Source: CAVURS01 sp963834425 (GTDB taxonomy: Bacteria; Actinomycetota; Actinomycetes; Actinomycetales; CAVURS01). Taken from it: DNA of 64,000 nt. Shown piece after piece: positions 27,554 through 35,916 of the stretch. The position numbers were made by a program, and so were the translations under genes. The notes beneath the pieces are model-generated. The model was given only the letters and a program-made list of their open reading frames with translations, searched no databases and was not told the origin of the DNA. Numbering within the stretch: position 1 is the first letter of the stretch; each line of letters starts with the position of its first letter. The DNA lies in assembly GCA_963834425.1 (NCBI GenBank), contig CAWIBR010000006.1:37732-101731 (forward strand), given 5' to 3'.

Positions 27554-27602
27554 CACAGCGCTCCTGACCTGCACGTTTACCAGCAGGGACCGCACAGCGC
27601 TC
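27554..27602 (+). repeat. two candidate arm-type sites near attR
   Basis: CACAGCGCTCCT at 27554-27565 and CACAGCGCTC at 27593-27602 repeat the motif seen at 24745 near the left core. The second copy lies 16 bases from the right core. An inverted GTGCAGGTCAG copy overlaps at 27564-27574. Confidence 0.55.
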
Positions 27603-27618
27603 AGCCCATCTCACTGCC

Positions 27619-27640
27619 CGACTACCTGGACTGAGTCCAG
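27619..27640 (+). repeat. attR core: second copy of the 22-bp repeat
   Basis: This matches 24654-24675 base for base, including a remnant Asp-Tyr-Leu-Asp-stop from sigA. It marks the right end of the element; sequence from 27641 onward would have followed sigA before insertion. The next 239 bases hold no gene I can support. Confidence 0.85.
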
Positions 27641-27879
27641 GCCCGCGCCCCAGCGATCCGGCAACGCCGTGGACGGGGTGGGTCGACGCTCGGCGCCTGA
27701 ATAGAGCGAGCGGCACCCCTGGCGGGACCGGTCTGGGCGAGCATGACGCCGTTCGGTTCAGCGAGCTGTGCCAACTGCTCTCCATTGGCGCGTCCGGTAC
27801 TCCAAACTGGTTCGAGGCGAGGCCGGGAAGCACGTGAGCCTGCGCGCCGATGCCGGATGGATCCAGAGGGAAGGCGCTG

Positions 27880-28863
27880 ATGGACTGGAACTGGACGATG
27901 GCCCTCGCAGCCTGCGGCGTCGGCATCGTGGTCGGGCTGACGGGCATGGGGGGTGGGGCACTGATGACGCCCATGCTCGTCCTGTTCTTCGGTGTTCCGC
28001 CGCTGGCCGCAGTCTCCAGCGACCTGGTGTCGGCGGCGGTGATGAAGCCGGTCGGATCGTTCGTGCACTTTCGGCGGGGCACGGTCAACCTCCAGCTGGT
28101 CGGCTGGCTGTGTGTCGGATCGGTGCCGGCGGCGTTCTCCGGGGTCCTGGTGGCCCGGGCGCTGGGCAAGGGCGACCAGGTCCAAAACGTCATCCAGACC
28201 GCGCTCGGGATCGCCCTGCTCGTGGCAGCTATCGGGCTGACCCTGCGCGCCTACCTGCGGCTGTTGGAGCGGGCCCGGAACCGGACAGGCCAGGCTGCGC
28301 CGCTGCCGCAAGGGCTCCCGCGCGTGCATGTCCGACCGTTGCCCACTATCGCCGTCGGCGTGGTCGGCGGCTTCCTGGTCGGCATGACCTCGGTCGGCTC
28401 CGGGTCACTGATCATCATCGCCCTGATGGCGCTCTACCCGGGCCTGCGCGCATCCGAGCTTGTCGGCACCGACCTGGTGCAGGCCGTGCCCTTGGTCTGG
28501 TCAGCCGCCCTTGGTCACCTGCTCTTCGGGGACTTCCAGCTCGCGATCACGCTGTCGTTGCTGGTGGGGAGCGTCCCGGGGGTCTATCTCGGAGCGCAGC
28601 TGAGCTCGCGCCTGCCGGGTGGCATGATCCGACGAGCACTGGCCTTCGTTCTGTTGGCCTCGGCCCTGAAGCTGTTCGATATCAGCAGCGCGCGGACCGG
28701 ACTGATCCTGCTGGGGACGCTGCTCATTGCGCCACCACTGTGGATGCTGGCCCGGCGTCAGGCACGGGTTGCCCGCGCTGGCCCCGGGGATGCTCTCCAC
28801 GCGCCACCCGCGCACCCGCCAGCTGGAGCCGACCGCGGCTCGAGGCAGCTCGGCCACCCCTGA
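27880..28863 (+). CDS. TauE/SafE family sulfite/organosulfonate exporter-like membrane protein
   Basis: The 327-residue protein has eight or so hydrophobic helices and the two-fold family signature: GVGIVVGLTGMGGGALMTPM in the first half and VGVVGGFLVGMTSVGSGSLI in the second. Members move small anions such as sulfite, sulfonates or sulfoacetate; the true substrate cannot be read. ATG at 27880 is preceded by AGAGGGAAGG. The last 35 residues are Ala/Pro-rich and cytosolic. It stands alone after the element's right end. The frame is intact. Confidence 0.82.
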   Translation: MDWNWTMALAACGVGIVVGLTGMGGGALMTPMLVLFFGVPPLAAVSSDLVSAAVMKPVGSFVHFRRGTVNLQLVGWLCVGSVPAAFSGVLVARALGKGDQVQNVIQTALGIALLVAAIGLTLRAYLRLLERARNRTGQAAPLPQGLPRVHVRPLPTIAVGVVGGFLVGMTSVGSGSLIIIALMALYPGLRASELVGTDLVQAVPLVWSAALGHLLFGDFQLAITLSLLVGSVPGVYLGAQLSSRLPGGMIRRALAFVLLASALKLFDISSARTGLILLGTLLIAPPLWMLARRQARVARAGPGDALHAPPAHPPAGADRGSRQLGHP

Positions 28864-29123
28864 CGAATGAGCGGCCTCGAACTCGGCCGCTGAGCGTCCT
28901 GGCGGCTCGACCAGAACTGCTGTCCGGCTCGCGTCCGTGACGGCGGGAATTGCCGTTTTATCCGTCACCCGCAACGGGTGATACCTCCGATACCTCGCGC
29001 GCTTAACCTGAACCTGTCGGGGGTGTGGCGCATAGCCAGGGCGACGCGACCGGAGGGTGGCGCAGTCTCCCGTGGTGGGGTAGGCGCCATGCCCCCGAAC
29101 CATGCGCCGGGCACTTTGTCAGA

Positions 29124-31333
29124 TCAGCCGAGCGGCGTCAGTACCGTCGCCGGAGCGGCCCGCACCGTGGTCCCAGCCGGGTCGAGGGCGGTCACGGTGG
29201 CCGTGTCACTCACTTGGCCGGCGGCGACGTCGGCCTGGGTCACCGAGTACGCCGCGGCGGCGGAGCACGTCACCTGGCCGCCCGGCGCCAGCGGCGCAGC
29301 CGGACAGGTCATCGCGCCGGTCGCCTGGTCGGTCGCCGTCACCGAGTGCAGGGTCACCGTGCCGACGTTGCGTACGACGACCGAGAAGGTCACGGTGTCG
29401 CCCGCGTCGGACCGGCCGTCGCCGTTGACGTCGGTCACGCTCGAGTGCGCCGTGGCCGCCAGGCCGCTGCGGTGCATCACCGGAGTGGACGTGCCAACCG
29501 GGCCCGACGTCACGGTCGCGGCGTAGGAGTCCAGGGCGCTGGCTGTCGCGGTGTCCGTGACCGAGCCGGCGTCGACGTCGGCCTGGCCGATGATGTACGC
29601 CGCATCGCTCGTGCAGGTGGCCTGCGCGCCAGGAGCCAGGGGCGCGAGCGGGCAGGTCACCGAGCCCGCCACGGGGTCCGAGACCGTCGGGGCCGACAGA
29701 CGGCACGTTGCCGGTGTTCGTGACGCGGAACGACCAGGCGATCGTGTCGCCGAGGTCGATCTGGAAATCGCTGTTGACGTCTCGCACGGTCGCGTTCTCG
29801 GTGATGGAGAGCGCCGGTTGCGGCGTCGTCGTCGCGGTGTCCGTCGTCGCGACCGCGGAGGTGATGGTGGCCGAGGCACCGGCCGGGTTTCCGGTCGCGG
29901 TCGCCGTGTCATGGACCCGCCCGGCCGCGACGTCCGCATCCGTGACGGAGTACGGCGCGGTGGGCGTGCAGGTCGTCGCCTCGCCCGGGGCGAGCGTGGT
30001 GGACGCGCACGTCGTCGATCCGGCCCCCGGATCGACGACGGTGACGTGGTCGACCGGCGTCGTCCCGGTGTTGGTCACCGTAAAGACGTAGGCGATGGTG
30101 TCCCCGCGGTCGGTCAAGCCGTCGCCGTTGACGTCCACCGCCGGGGCGGCCTGGGTGCTCACCGAAAGCGAGGCCGGGATCGCGGTCTCGGTGATGGTGC
30201 AGTTGACGAAGTCGCCGATGCCGACCGAGACGACCGCCGACGAGCCGGCGTCGCCACTCGGCAACGTGGCGTCCGCGCCGCTGTTCCGGGTGCAGGACCA
30301 GTCGTCCTGGTAGTTGGTCAGGCTCCCCGCCGTCGCCGCCTCGGACAGCGTGACGTCCGCCCCGCTCGAGTCGGACAGGAAGGACAACCGGCCGGTCGAG
30401 GTGCCGCCACCCGTCCCGCTCGAGTCGCTGCCCAGGCTCGCCCCCGCGGCATCGGTGACGTCGACCCGGAATGCGTCGCCCGGGTAGGCGTTGACCACGG
30501 TCTGGCTCAGCTTCACCTGCGAGACCACGACACCGAACGCGATGGCACCGGCGTGCGCAGTCGACAGCTGAGCCGAGATGGTTGTCGGGTTGTCGGCAAC
30601 CAGGATCGGCGTCCCTGTCTTGGCTGTCGAAGTGTGCGTTCCGGCACAGGTCACGGTCGACGTCCCCACGCCGGTCAGGCCGCCCAGACAGGCGTTGCCG
30701 AGGCCGTTCCGCCAAGCGTTGTGGATCAACAGATCGAGGTTCTGGTCGGACTGCCAGGTGATCGACTCGCCGGCGTCCGTGCTCTCCGCATCCGCGGTCA
30801 CCACGGAGTAGCCGCTCACCGGGTCACCGGCGGCGTCCACGATGCCGATGCCGCTCAGGGTGACCGTGCTGCGGCCCGCGGCCTGTTGATAGAGCGCCGG
30901 GTCCCCGTCGATGTCGCTGTAGTGGTCGGGGCTGCCGAGGAAGGAACTCGACGTTACCGGCAGAGCGACCGGGCGCATCCGCACACCCGACAGGGCGACC
31001 GAGAAGGTCATGGTGTCGCCGCCGGGCAGCGCTTCGGTGATGGTCTGGCCGCCCGGCGCCATGGCCGCCGCGGCCTTGACGTCAGACAGGTCGAGCCAGC
31101 AGGTGGCCCGGGAGAACGCACCAGTGCCCGCCGTGGCGTGATCGCAGTCCGGGGCTGATCCGACGGCTGATCCAATGGCTGACGGCGGCGGCCGGCGGCG
31201 CGCCTGGGGGCACATCGCCCGCCGCGGCCGCGGCCGGCCCAGCGCTCATGGCCAGGCCGAGCAGGGTCATTGCCCCCGCCAGCACCCCGGCCACCATCCT
31301 CGCCCGAGGCACGGAACGCACCGTTGTAGTCAC
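29124..31333 (-). CDS. secreted protein with DUF11 repeats
   Basis: GTG at 31333, with GGAG upstream, opens a basic leader followed by the hydrophobic GVLAGAMTLLGLAMSAGPAA and an Ala-rich cleavage region, a Sec signal peptide. A roughly 400-residue unique domain follows. The C-terminal third has three DUF11-type beta repeats, each starting near D-x-N-x-D-x-x-x-D-x-G-D-T (VNGDGLTDRGDTIAYVFTVT, VNSDFQIDLGDTIAWSFRVT, VNGDGRSDAGDTVTFSVVVR) and ending with a Cys-containing LAPG strand. No sorting signal or C-terminal membrane helix is present, so free release or non-covalent wall binding is likely. Frame shifts occur near 31200 and 29700. The partner is unknown. Confidence 0.8.
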
Positions 31334-31429
31334 GACTTCGCTCCAGACCCCGATAAAGGCGAACGGCCGCGATCCTACGCAGTAAGCACCCGGTCTACAG
31401 CGAGTCACCAAAATTGGTGGCGAGCAACC

Positions 31430-31837
31430 TCACGACGCTGCGGCGCCCGGCCCGGAACCGAGGAACGGTTCGGCCTTGGAGGACCACTCCAGACGCTGAC
31501 CGTGCCGCCCCCGGTAGGTCACGACCCAGAACCGGGCCGCCTGAGCCTGGTCGAGCATCTGGTCGGCCCGGACCTGGAAGCTGACCGACTCGTGGGCCGG
31601 GATGTTCTCCGTGAGCTGGACGTCGAGGGGGAGCCGGTACCCGACCCGGCCGTCGTCGTACCGCACCAGCGCCTCGTCGACTCGATGCGGGATGTCGGCC
31701 TGGTTGCGGATGGTCAACGTGATGGCGACCAGCCGCCACTGGTCGCCGTTCTGGGCGTAGTGCGGCTGGCAGTCGATGCCGAAGCGGGGCTCGACTCTGC
31801 GCTTGCCCTTTCGCAGTCGCATCGGGACGAGCTTCAC
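31430..31837 (-). CDS. hypothetical protein, 135 residues
   Basis: GTG at 31837 has a perfect AGGAGGT ribosome site, better than any upstream ATG in the frame. The product starts VKLVPMRLRKGKRRVEPRFG and is mostly beta-like: WRLVAITLTIRNQADIPHRV, VRYDDGRVGYRLPLDVQLTE, VSFQVRADQMLDQAQAARFW. There is no signal peptide, membrane segment or known motif. The pattern could be a small immunoglobulin-like domain. It is divergent from the 28-residue peptide gene with 117 bases between, so shared control is possible. The frame is intact. Confidence 0.6.
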   Translation of the reverse strand: MKLVPMRLRKGKRRVEPRFGIDCQPHYAQNGDQWRLVAITLTIRNQADIPHRVDEALVRYDDGRVGYRLPLDVQLTENIPAHESVSFQVRADQMLDQAQAARFWVVTYRGRHGQRLEWSSKAEPFLGSGPGAAAS

Positions 31838-31954
31838 CGGACCTCCTGTACGCATTGACGGCTCTGCCAGCATGAACAAACCGCAGAGCACCCCTTGGCA
31901 CCACCCCAGCGGTACCCCGGCAGTACAGGACAGGTTCGCGCATCGGAGGCAGGT

Positions 31955-32041
31955 ATGCCACACACGTCCGGGAATGGCATCCGAAAGATCACCGCGGCGA
32001 TCAAGAAGGCGATCGCGAAGTTGACCGGCAAGTCCAGCTGA
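31955..32041 (+). CDS. 28-residue cationic amphipathic peptide
   Basis: ATG at 31955 follows GGAGGCAGGT, a near-ideal ribosome site. The product is MPHTSGNGIRKITAAIKKAI then AKLTGKSS. Hydrophobic residues at 9, 12, 16, 20 and 23 fall on one helical face, with Arg10 and Lys11, 17, 18, 22 and 26 on the other, giving a net charge near +6. This is the shape of membrane-active peptides (antimicrobial or phenol-soluble-modulin-like) and of some small toxins. It has no leader, so any export would be leaderless. A strong hairpin follows 17 bases after the stop, making a compact single-gene unit. Confidence 0.6.
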   Translation: MPHTSGNGIRKITAAIKKAIAKLTGKSS

Positions 32042-32057
32042 GGCGCGGGCACACAGG

Positions 32058-32101
32058 CCGCGCCCCCCGAAGCCGCAGGGGGCAGGGCTCGGGGGGCGCG
32101 G
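32058..32101. terminator. 13-bp GC-rich hairpin
   Basis: CCGCGCCCCCCGA and TCGGGGGGCGCGG pair perfectly around an 18-base loop, between the small peptide gene and the convergent end of the transglutaminase gene. It lacks a T-run but is very stable and can stop transcription from both sides. Confidence 0.7.
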
Positions 32102-32134
32102 TGGGAATAGCGTGACGTGTTTCGGCCGCGCGCG

Positions 32135-34552
32135 CTAGTGGGGTCGGCCACCAAAGATTCGGCGCCGCCTGCTCGGCGCGCCCCGGGAACCCGGCGCGTG
32201 GGTCGCCGTGGGGCGCCTTCGGGTGATCCTGCGGTCCAGGCCGGCGATCCGATCACTGGCTCGCGCCGACAGGACGAGCAGCGCCTCGGTGCCCGACCGC
32301 GGCAGCACTCGGGCCCTCAGCCGCTGAGCGCGCTCGGTCGTTGCCCGCACGGCCCGCACGACGATGGCGACATCTTGGGCGAGGTCCTCCTCGGAGCCCG
32401 TCGATGTCGGACGGGCGGCGTAGCGGACGCTCTCCAGCGCGCCGACCAGGCGGGACAGGGCGTCTCGGGCCTCCTCGCCCAGCGAGGCCGCCAGCACCAG
32501 CCGTTCCTGGGTCTGCCGCGGAGTCGCGCCTGTGGGCAACATCACGCCGAGGTCGCCGACTCGTTCGAGCAGCTCGGCCCACGCGGTCTCGGCCCGGGAC
32601 ACGGCATCGCGGGCCCGTCGCCGCCGGCGGCGACGAGCCATGAGCGCGGCGACGGGGGTGGCCAGCCCGGCGATCAGGACCAGCGCGATCAGGACCCAGC
32701 CCTTGACCGGCACGTGCGAGGCGATCCGGGCCGGGGTGCTCGCGCTGGTTGACTTCTTGGCGCTGGCCCCGCCGATGTCGCCCTTCACCCCGGCGTTCGT
32801 GGAGGGCTTTGCTGTGGGCGCGGTCGCGCTGGAGCTCGTGCTGCTGCCCGGGGCCGGCACGACGGTCGGCTGCGAGTACGACGGCGCAGCGCCCGAACGC
32901 ACGGCCGGGGTCGGTTCGAAGCGGACCCAGCCCACGCCCTCGAAGTACAGCTCCGGCCACGCGTGAGCATCGTTCAGGCTCACCGTGTTGGTGCCGTTGG
33001 ACTGGTGCGTGCCGGGCAGGAAGCCGACGCCGATCCGGGCCGGGATCCCGAGCAGTCGGGCCATCACCGCCATGGCCGAGGAGAACTGGACGCAGTAGCC
33101 GTGCTTGCTCGCGAGGAACGAGCTGACGGCGTCCACGTTGCTCTTCGTCACGACGTTGGTGTCGTAGATGAACCCGCCACCGGTCCGGAACCAGGCCTGC
33201 AGGGCGGCCGCCTTGTCGTACTCGGTCGTGGCCTTCGCGGTGACCCTCTTGGCCGTCCGCAGGATCGAGGCGGGCAGGAAGTCCGGCAGCTGGGTGTACG
33301 CCGAGACGATGTCCTGGCTGGGCGGCGGTGCGTCCTGCAGCTGCGTCACCGTCGGCTCGACGTCCAGGTAGTTGACCGTGTAGGTCAACCCGCGAGTCGT
33401 CGAGCCGCGGCCCACGATGTCGAGGGAGTCCTGCGCGTAGACCCAGTTGCCGGATACCGAGACCTTGGTCGTGGGATACGGCACCGGCAGGTAGCCCTCG
33501 GTCAGGGAGGTGACCTTGACCTTCATCCGCTCGGCGGTCGCCGTGACGGCCGAGCTCAGCCCGGTCGGAGTGGGCAGCGCGCCCGAGACCGACTGGTCTC
33601 GTGAGGGCCGGCCATCGCTCGTGCGCCAGGTCTCGCCGTCGAACTGGTCGTCGGTGACCAACCGAAGCGGTGGCGGGAGGGCCTGGCTCGTGGTGTAGCT
33701 CAGCACCGGCTCGGTGCTGCGCGCCGTGAGGTTCTGCTTCAGGGTGAGGATCGGGTCGACCGACGTGGCGCCGAGGCCGCCGCCGGAGCCGCCCGAACCA
33801 CCGGTGTGGCTGGGGTCGATCAGTCCGTTGGCCAGGCTGGGCAGCAACAGCGGTACGACGATCGCGGCCGCGATCACGGCTACACCGAGCCGTCGGGCGC
33901 TGGCACCGACCACCTCGAGGTCGTCGTCCCCGAACCGGCGCCGGCTGCTCTCGGGACCCTTGCGCAGCACGCGGCCCCACTCGTTGACCCGCAGCCGCCC
34001 GTCGTGGCCCAGCAGGATCAACCAGCCGGCGGCCACCATCGCGAACGACACCGCGCTCGCGCCATTGGGCAGGACAGCTGCCGGGACGCAGTAGAGGACC
34101 AGCAGTGGCAGCCCGGCGGCGACCGCCATCCCGTAGGTGACGGCCAACGCGTCGACGGCGACGGCGACGGCGACGACGCCCAGGACCAGCAGGAAGCTGA
34201 TGCCCGGCACGGCGGGCGCAGGCGTGGAGAACTGCCGGGTGGCCTGCATGCCGCTGCTGACCAGGTCGCCCATCGTGCGCAGGGCGGCCGGACCCGGCAG
34301 GAAGCCCAGGATGGCGTCCTCGTGGGCGAAGACCAGCGTCAGGGCAAGCAGCCCGACGACGGCTTGCCCTAGGACGACCAGACCGGGGGAGCGAGTGACC
34401 GAGCGCAGCCCGATGCCAGTCGCCGTGATCAGCGCGACCAGGAAGATCGCCTGCCAGGCCCATCCGTTGCCCGACACCACCGGGAGCAAGGTGCCACCGG
34501 CCAGCAGCGTCGCGAACGCAGCCAGGTACGGCGCGGACTGGTCGCGTCTCAT
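32135..34552 (-). CDS. TgpA-like membrane protein with transglutaminase domain
   Basis: The 805-residue protein has six or so N-terminal membrane helices (about residues 8-260), an extracellular part with the transglutaminase core, and a late membrane helix (GWVLIALVLIAGLATPVAAL) followed by a cytosolic C-terminal domain. The catalytic Cys is in HGYCVQFSSAMAVMAR (codon 33092-33094), His in LNDAHAWPELYFEG (codon about 32963), and Asp/Glu in the following strand. It belongs to the widespread MoxR-DUF58-transglutaminase set, of which the substrate is unknown. The ATG overlaps the DUF58 stop by four bases. The frame is intact. Confidence 0.87.
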   Translation of the reverse strand: MRRDQSAPYLAAFATLLAGGTLLPVVSGNGWAWQAIFLVALITATGIGLRSVTRSPGLVVLGQAVVGLLALTLVFAHEDAILGFLPGPAALRTMGDLVSSGMQATRQFSTPAPAVPGISFLLVLGVVAVAVAVDALAVTYGMAVAAGLPLLVLYCVPAAVLPNGASAVSFAMVAAGWLILLGHDGRLRVNEWGRVLRKGPESSRRRFGDDDLEVVGASARRLGVAVIAAAIVVPLLLPSLANGLIDPSHTGGSGGSGGGLGATSVDPILTLKQNLTARSTEPVLSYTTSQALPPPLRLVTDDQFDGETWRTSDGRPSRDQSVSGALPTPTGLSSAVTATAERMKVKVTSLTEGYLPVPYPTTKVSVSGNWVYAQDSLDIVGRGSTTRGLTYTVNYLDVEPTVTQLQDAPPPSQDIVSAYTQLPDFLPASILRTAKRVTAKATTEYDKAAALQAWFRTGGGFIYDTNVVTKSNVDAVSSFLASKHGYCVQFSSAMAVMARLLGIPARIGVGFLPGTHQSNGTNTVSLNDAHAWPELYFEGVGWVRFEPTPAVRSGAAPSYSQPTVVPAPGSSTSSSATAPTAKPSTNAGVKGDIGGASAKKSTSASTPARIASHVPVKGWVLIALVLIAGLATPVAALMARRRRRRRARDAVSRAETAWAELLERVGDLGVMLPTGATPRQTQERLVLAASLGEEARDALSRLVGALESVRYAARPTSTGSEEDLAQDVAIVVRAVRATTERAQRLRARVLPRSGTEALLVLSARASDRIAGLDRRITRRRPTATHAPGSRGAPSRRRRIFGGRPH

Positions 34553-35886
34553 CGGGTGATCACCGCGAGGACCTGGTCGTCCGTGCGCAGCCGCTCCCAG
34601 GCCTGGACGACGGTGTCGCCACTGCGCGCGCTGGCCACCGCCCACCCGGCCTGACGCAGGATCACGCAGGAGCGCTCGTGCTTCGCGTCGGCCGTCTCGC
34701 TGGGGCCGGTCCGCCCGAACGACTCGGTGTCCACGACGATCGCGACGCACGAGGTGCCCTGTCGTCGAAGCCGGGCGAGCTCCTCGGTGCTCTGGTCGTC
34801 CATCGTGCCGACGATCGCCACGAGCAGACCGCCTCGCTGGCTGGCCCGGGAGAGCGTGATGCCCTCGGCCAGGGTCGCGAGGTTGCCCGGTTCGAGCACG
34901 GCCAGCTGGTCCAGGAGTGGACCGTCGCCGCCGCTGGCCGGGTCGCTCCAGGTATGCGGGTCCGGGCCGTCGACGAGGCGCACCAGGTAGCCCAGGCCGA
35001 CCAGGTGGTGCGCGACGGAGGCCGTGGCGGTCACCGCCCACTCCAGCGAGGACGCCAGCCCCTCACCGTGATGGGCGACCTTGCGGCGGTCGATCAGGAT
35101 GCTGGCCCGGCTCTGCCACGGCTGCTCCTCGCGGCGGACCATCAGCTCGCCCCGCCGGGCGGTCGAGCGCCAGTGCACGCGCCGGAGGTCGTCACCGTGG
35201 CGGTACTCACGCGTCGCGATGTCGTCCTCGCCCGACGCGGCGACGGCCCGGGGTCGGCTGTCGCCACGGCCACCCCAGTCGCCGCGCCACGGCAGGCCCG
35301 GCAGCGGATGGACGGCGGGGGTGACGATGAGCTGGTCGCGGGTAGTGAACGAGCGGGCCTGCTCGACCAACCCGAACGGGTCGGTGAGGCGGACGGCCAA
35401 CGGCCCGACGATGAACCGCCCCCGCACTTCCGAGCGGACGGAGTAGGCGACCCCGCGTCGCTCGCCGGGGGCCAGGCCGGGGAGGACGAAGCGAGGCCGG
35501 GTGCCGAGCACGAAGGGCACGCGCTCCTCGACCAGCATCACCGAGCAGCGTGCGCTCGAGACATTGGCCAGCTCCAGGTGGACCCGAGCGGCCTGCCCGG
35601 CTTCGACGCGGTGGGGCACCAGGGTGCGGGTGCACGAGACACGAAAATGCCTGCGGGACAACACGACTGCGCAGACGATCGGCAGGATTACCAGGAGGAC
35701 GCCGACCCTGAGGAGGTCGGACTGGCCCAGCACCAACGCGCAGACGACCGCACTGACGCCTGCGGCCAGGACGGCTCGCCCCCGGATGGTGAGGGAACGC
35801 CACGGTGCCGCCCGCAGCTGCTGCCTGAGCCCGCGGGACGGCGCCGGGACCTGACCGGTCGCCCCGCTCGCGCCCTGCATGCTCAT
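34549..35886 (-). CDS. DUF58 domain-containing protein
   Basis: The 445-residue protein has a pair of N-terminal membrane helices (about residues 37-75: AVLAAGVSAVVCALVLGQSD and the next hydrophobic run), an extracytoplasmic-like beta domain, and the DUF58 core REYRHGDDLRRVHWRSTARR followed by GELMVRREEQ. A von Willebrand A-like fold follows. DUF58 proteins pair with MoxR AAA+ ATPases. It begins 31 bases after the moxR stop and overlaps the transglutaminase gene. The frame is intact. Confidence 0.87.
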   Translation of the reverse strand: MSMQGASGATGQVPAPSRGLRQQLRAAPWRSLTIRGRAVLAAGVSAVVCALVLGQSDLLRVGVLLVILPIVCAVVLSRRHFRVSCTRTLVPHRVEAGQAARVHLELANVSSARCSVMLVEERVPFVLGTRPRFVLPGLAPGERRGVAYSVRSEVRGRFIVGPLAVRLTDPFGLVEQARSFTTRDQLIVTPAVHPLPGLPWRGDWGGRGDSRPRAVAASGEDDIATREYRHGDDLRRVHWRSTARRGELMVRREEQPWQSRASILIDRRKVAHHGEGLASSLEWAVTATASVAHHLVGLGYLVRLVDGPDPHTWSDPASGGDGPLLDQLAVLEPGNLATLAEGITLSRASQRGGLLVAIVGTMDDQSTEELARLRRQGTSCVAIVVDTESFGRTGPSETADAKHERSCVILRQAGWAVASARSGDTVVQAWERLRTDDQVLAVITR

Positions 35887-35916
35887 GGCTGGCTCACGTC
35901 TGCTCGCCCGGCTCGC

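Larger units (their letters stand above)
24654..27640. mobile_element. 3-kb integrated element at the 3' end of sigA
   Basis: Identical 22-bp repeats bound a segment that carries a tyrosine recombinase next to one end, an uncertain hypothetical ORF, a type IV pilin-like gene and a DUF6907-like gene. No replication, conjugation or capsid gene is visible, so it is a minimal integrative element, or a satellite that depends on others. Base use in the middle (about 25700-26400) is less GC-rich than the flanks. Candidate recombinase arm sites (CACAGCGCTC) occur at 24745, 27554 and 27593. The host sequence resumes at 27641. Integration restores the sigA coding end from the left copy. Confidence 0.8.

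Noticed and set aside
28960..29120. c-di-AMP or c-di-GMP riboswitch
   Set aside because: Short blocks look similar (GCTTAACCTGAA, GGCGCATAGCC), but other required conserved parts are missing and no suitable downstream gene exists.
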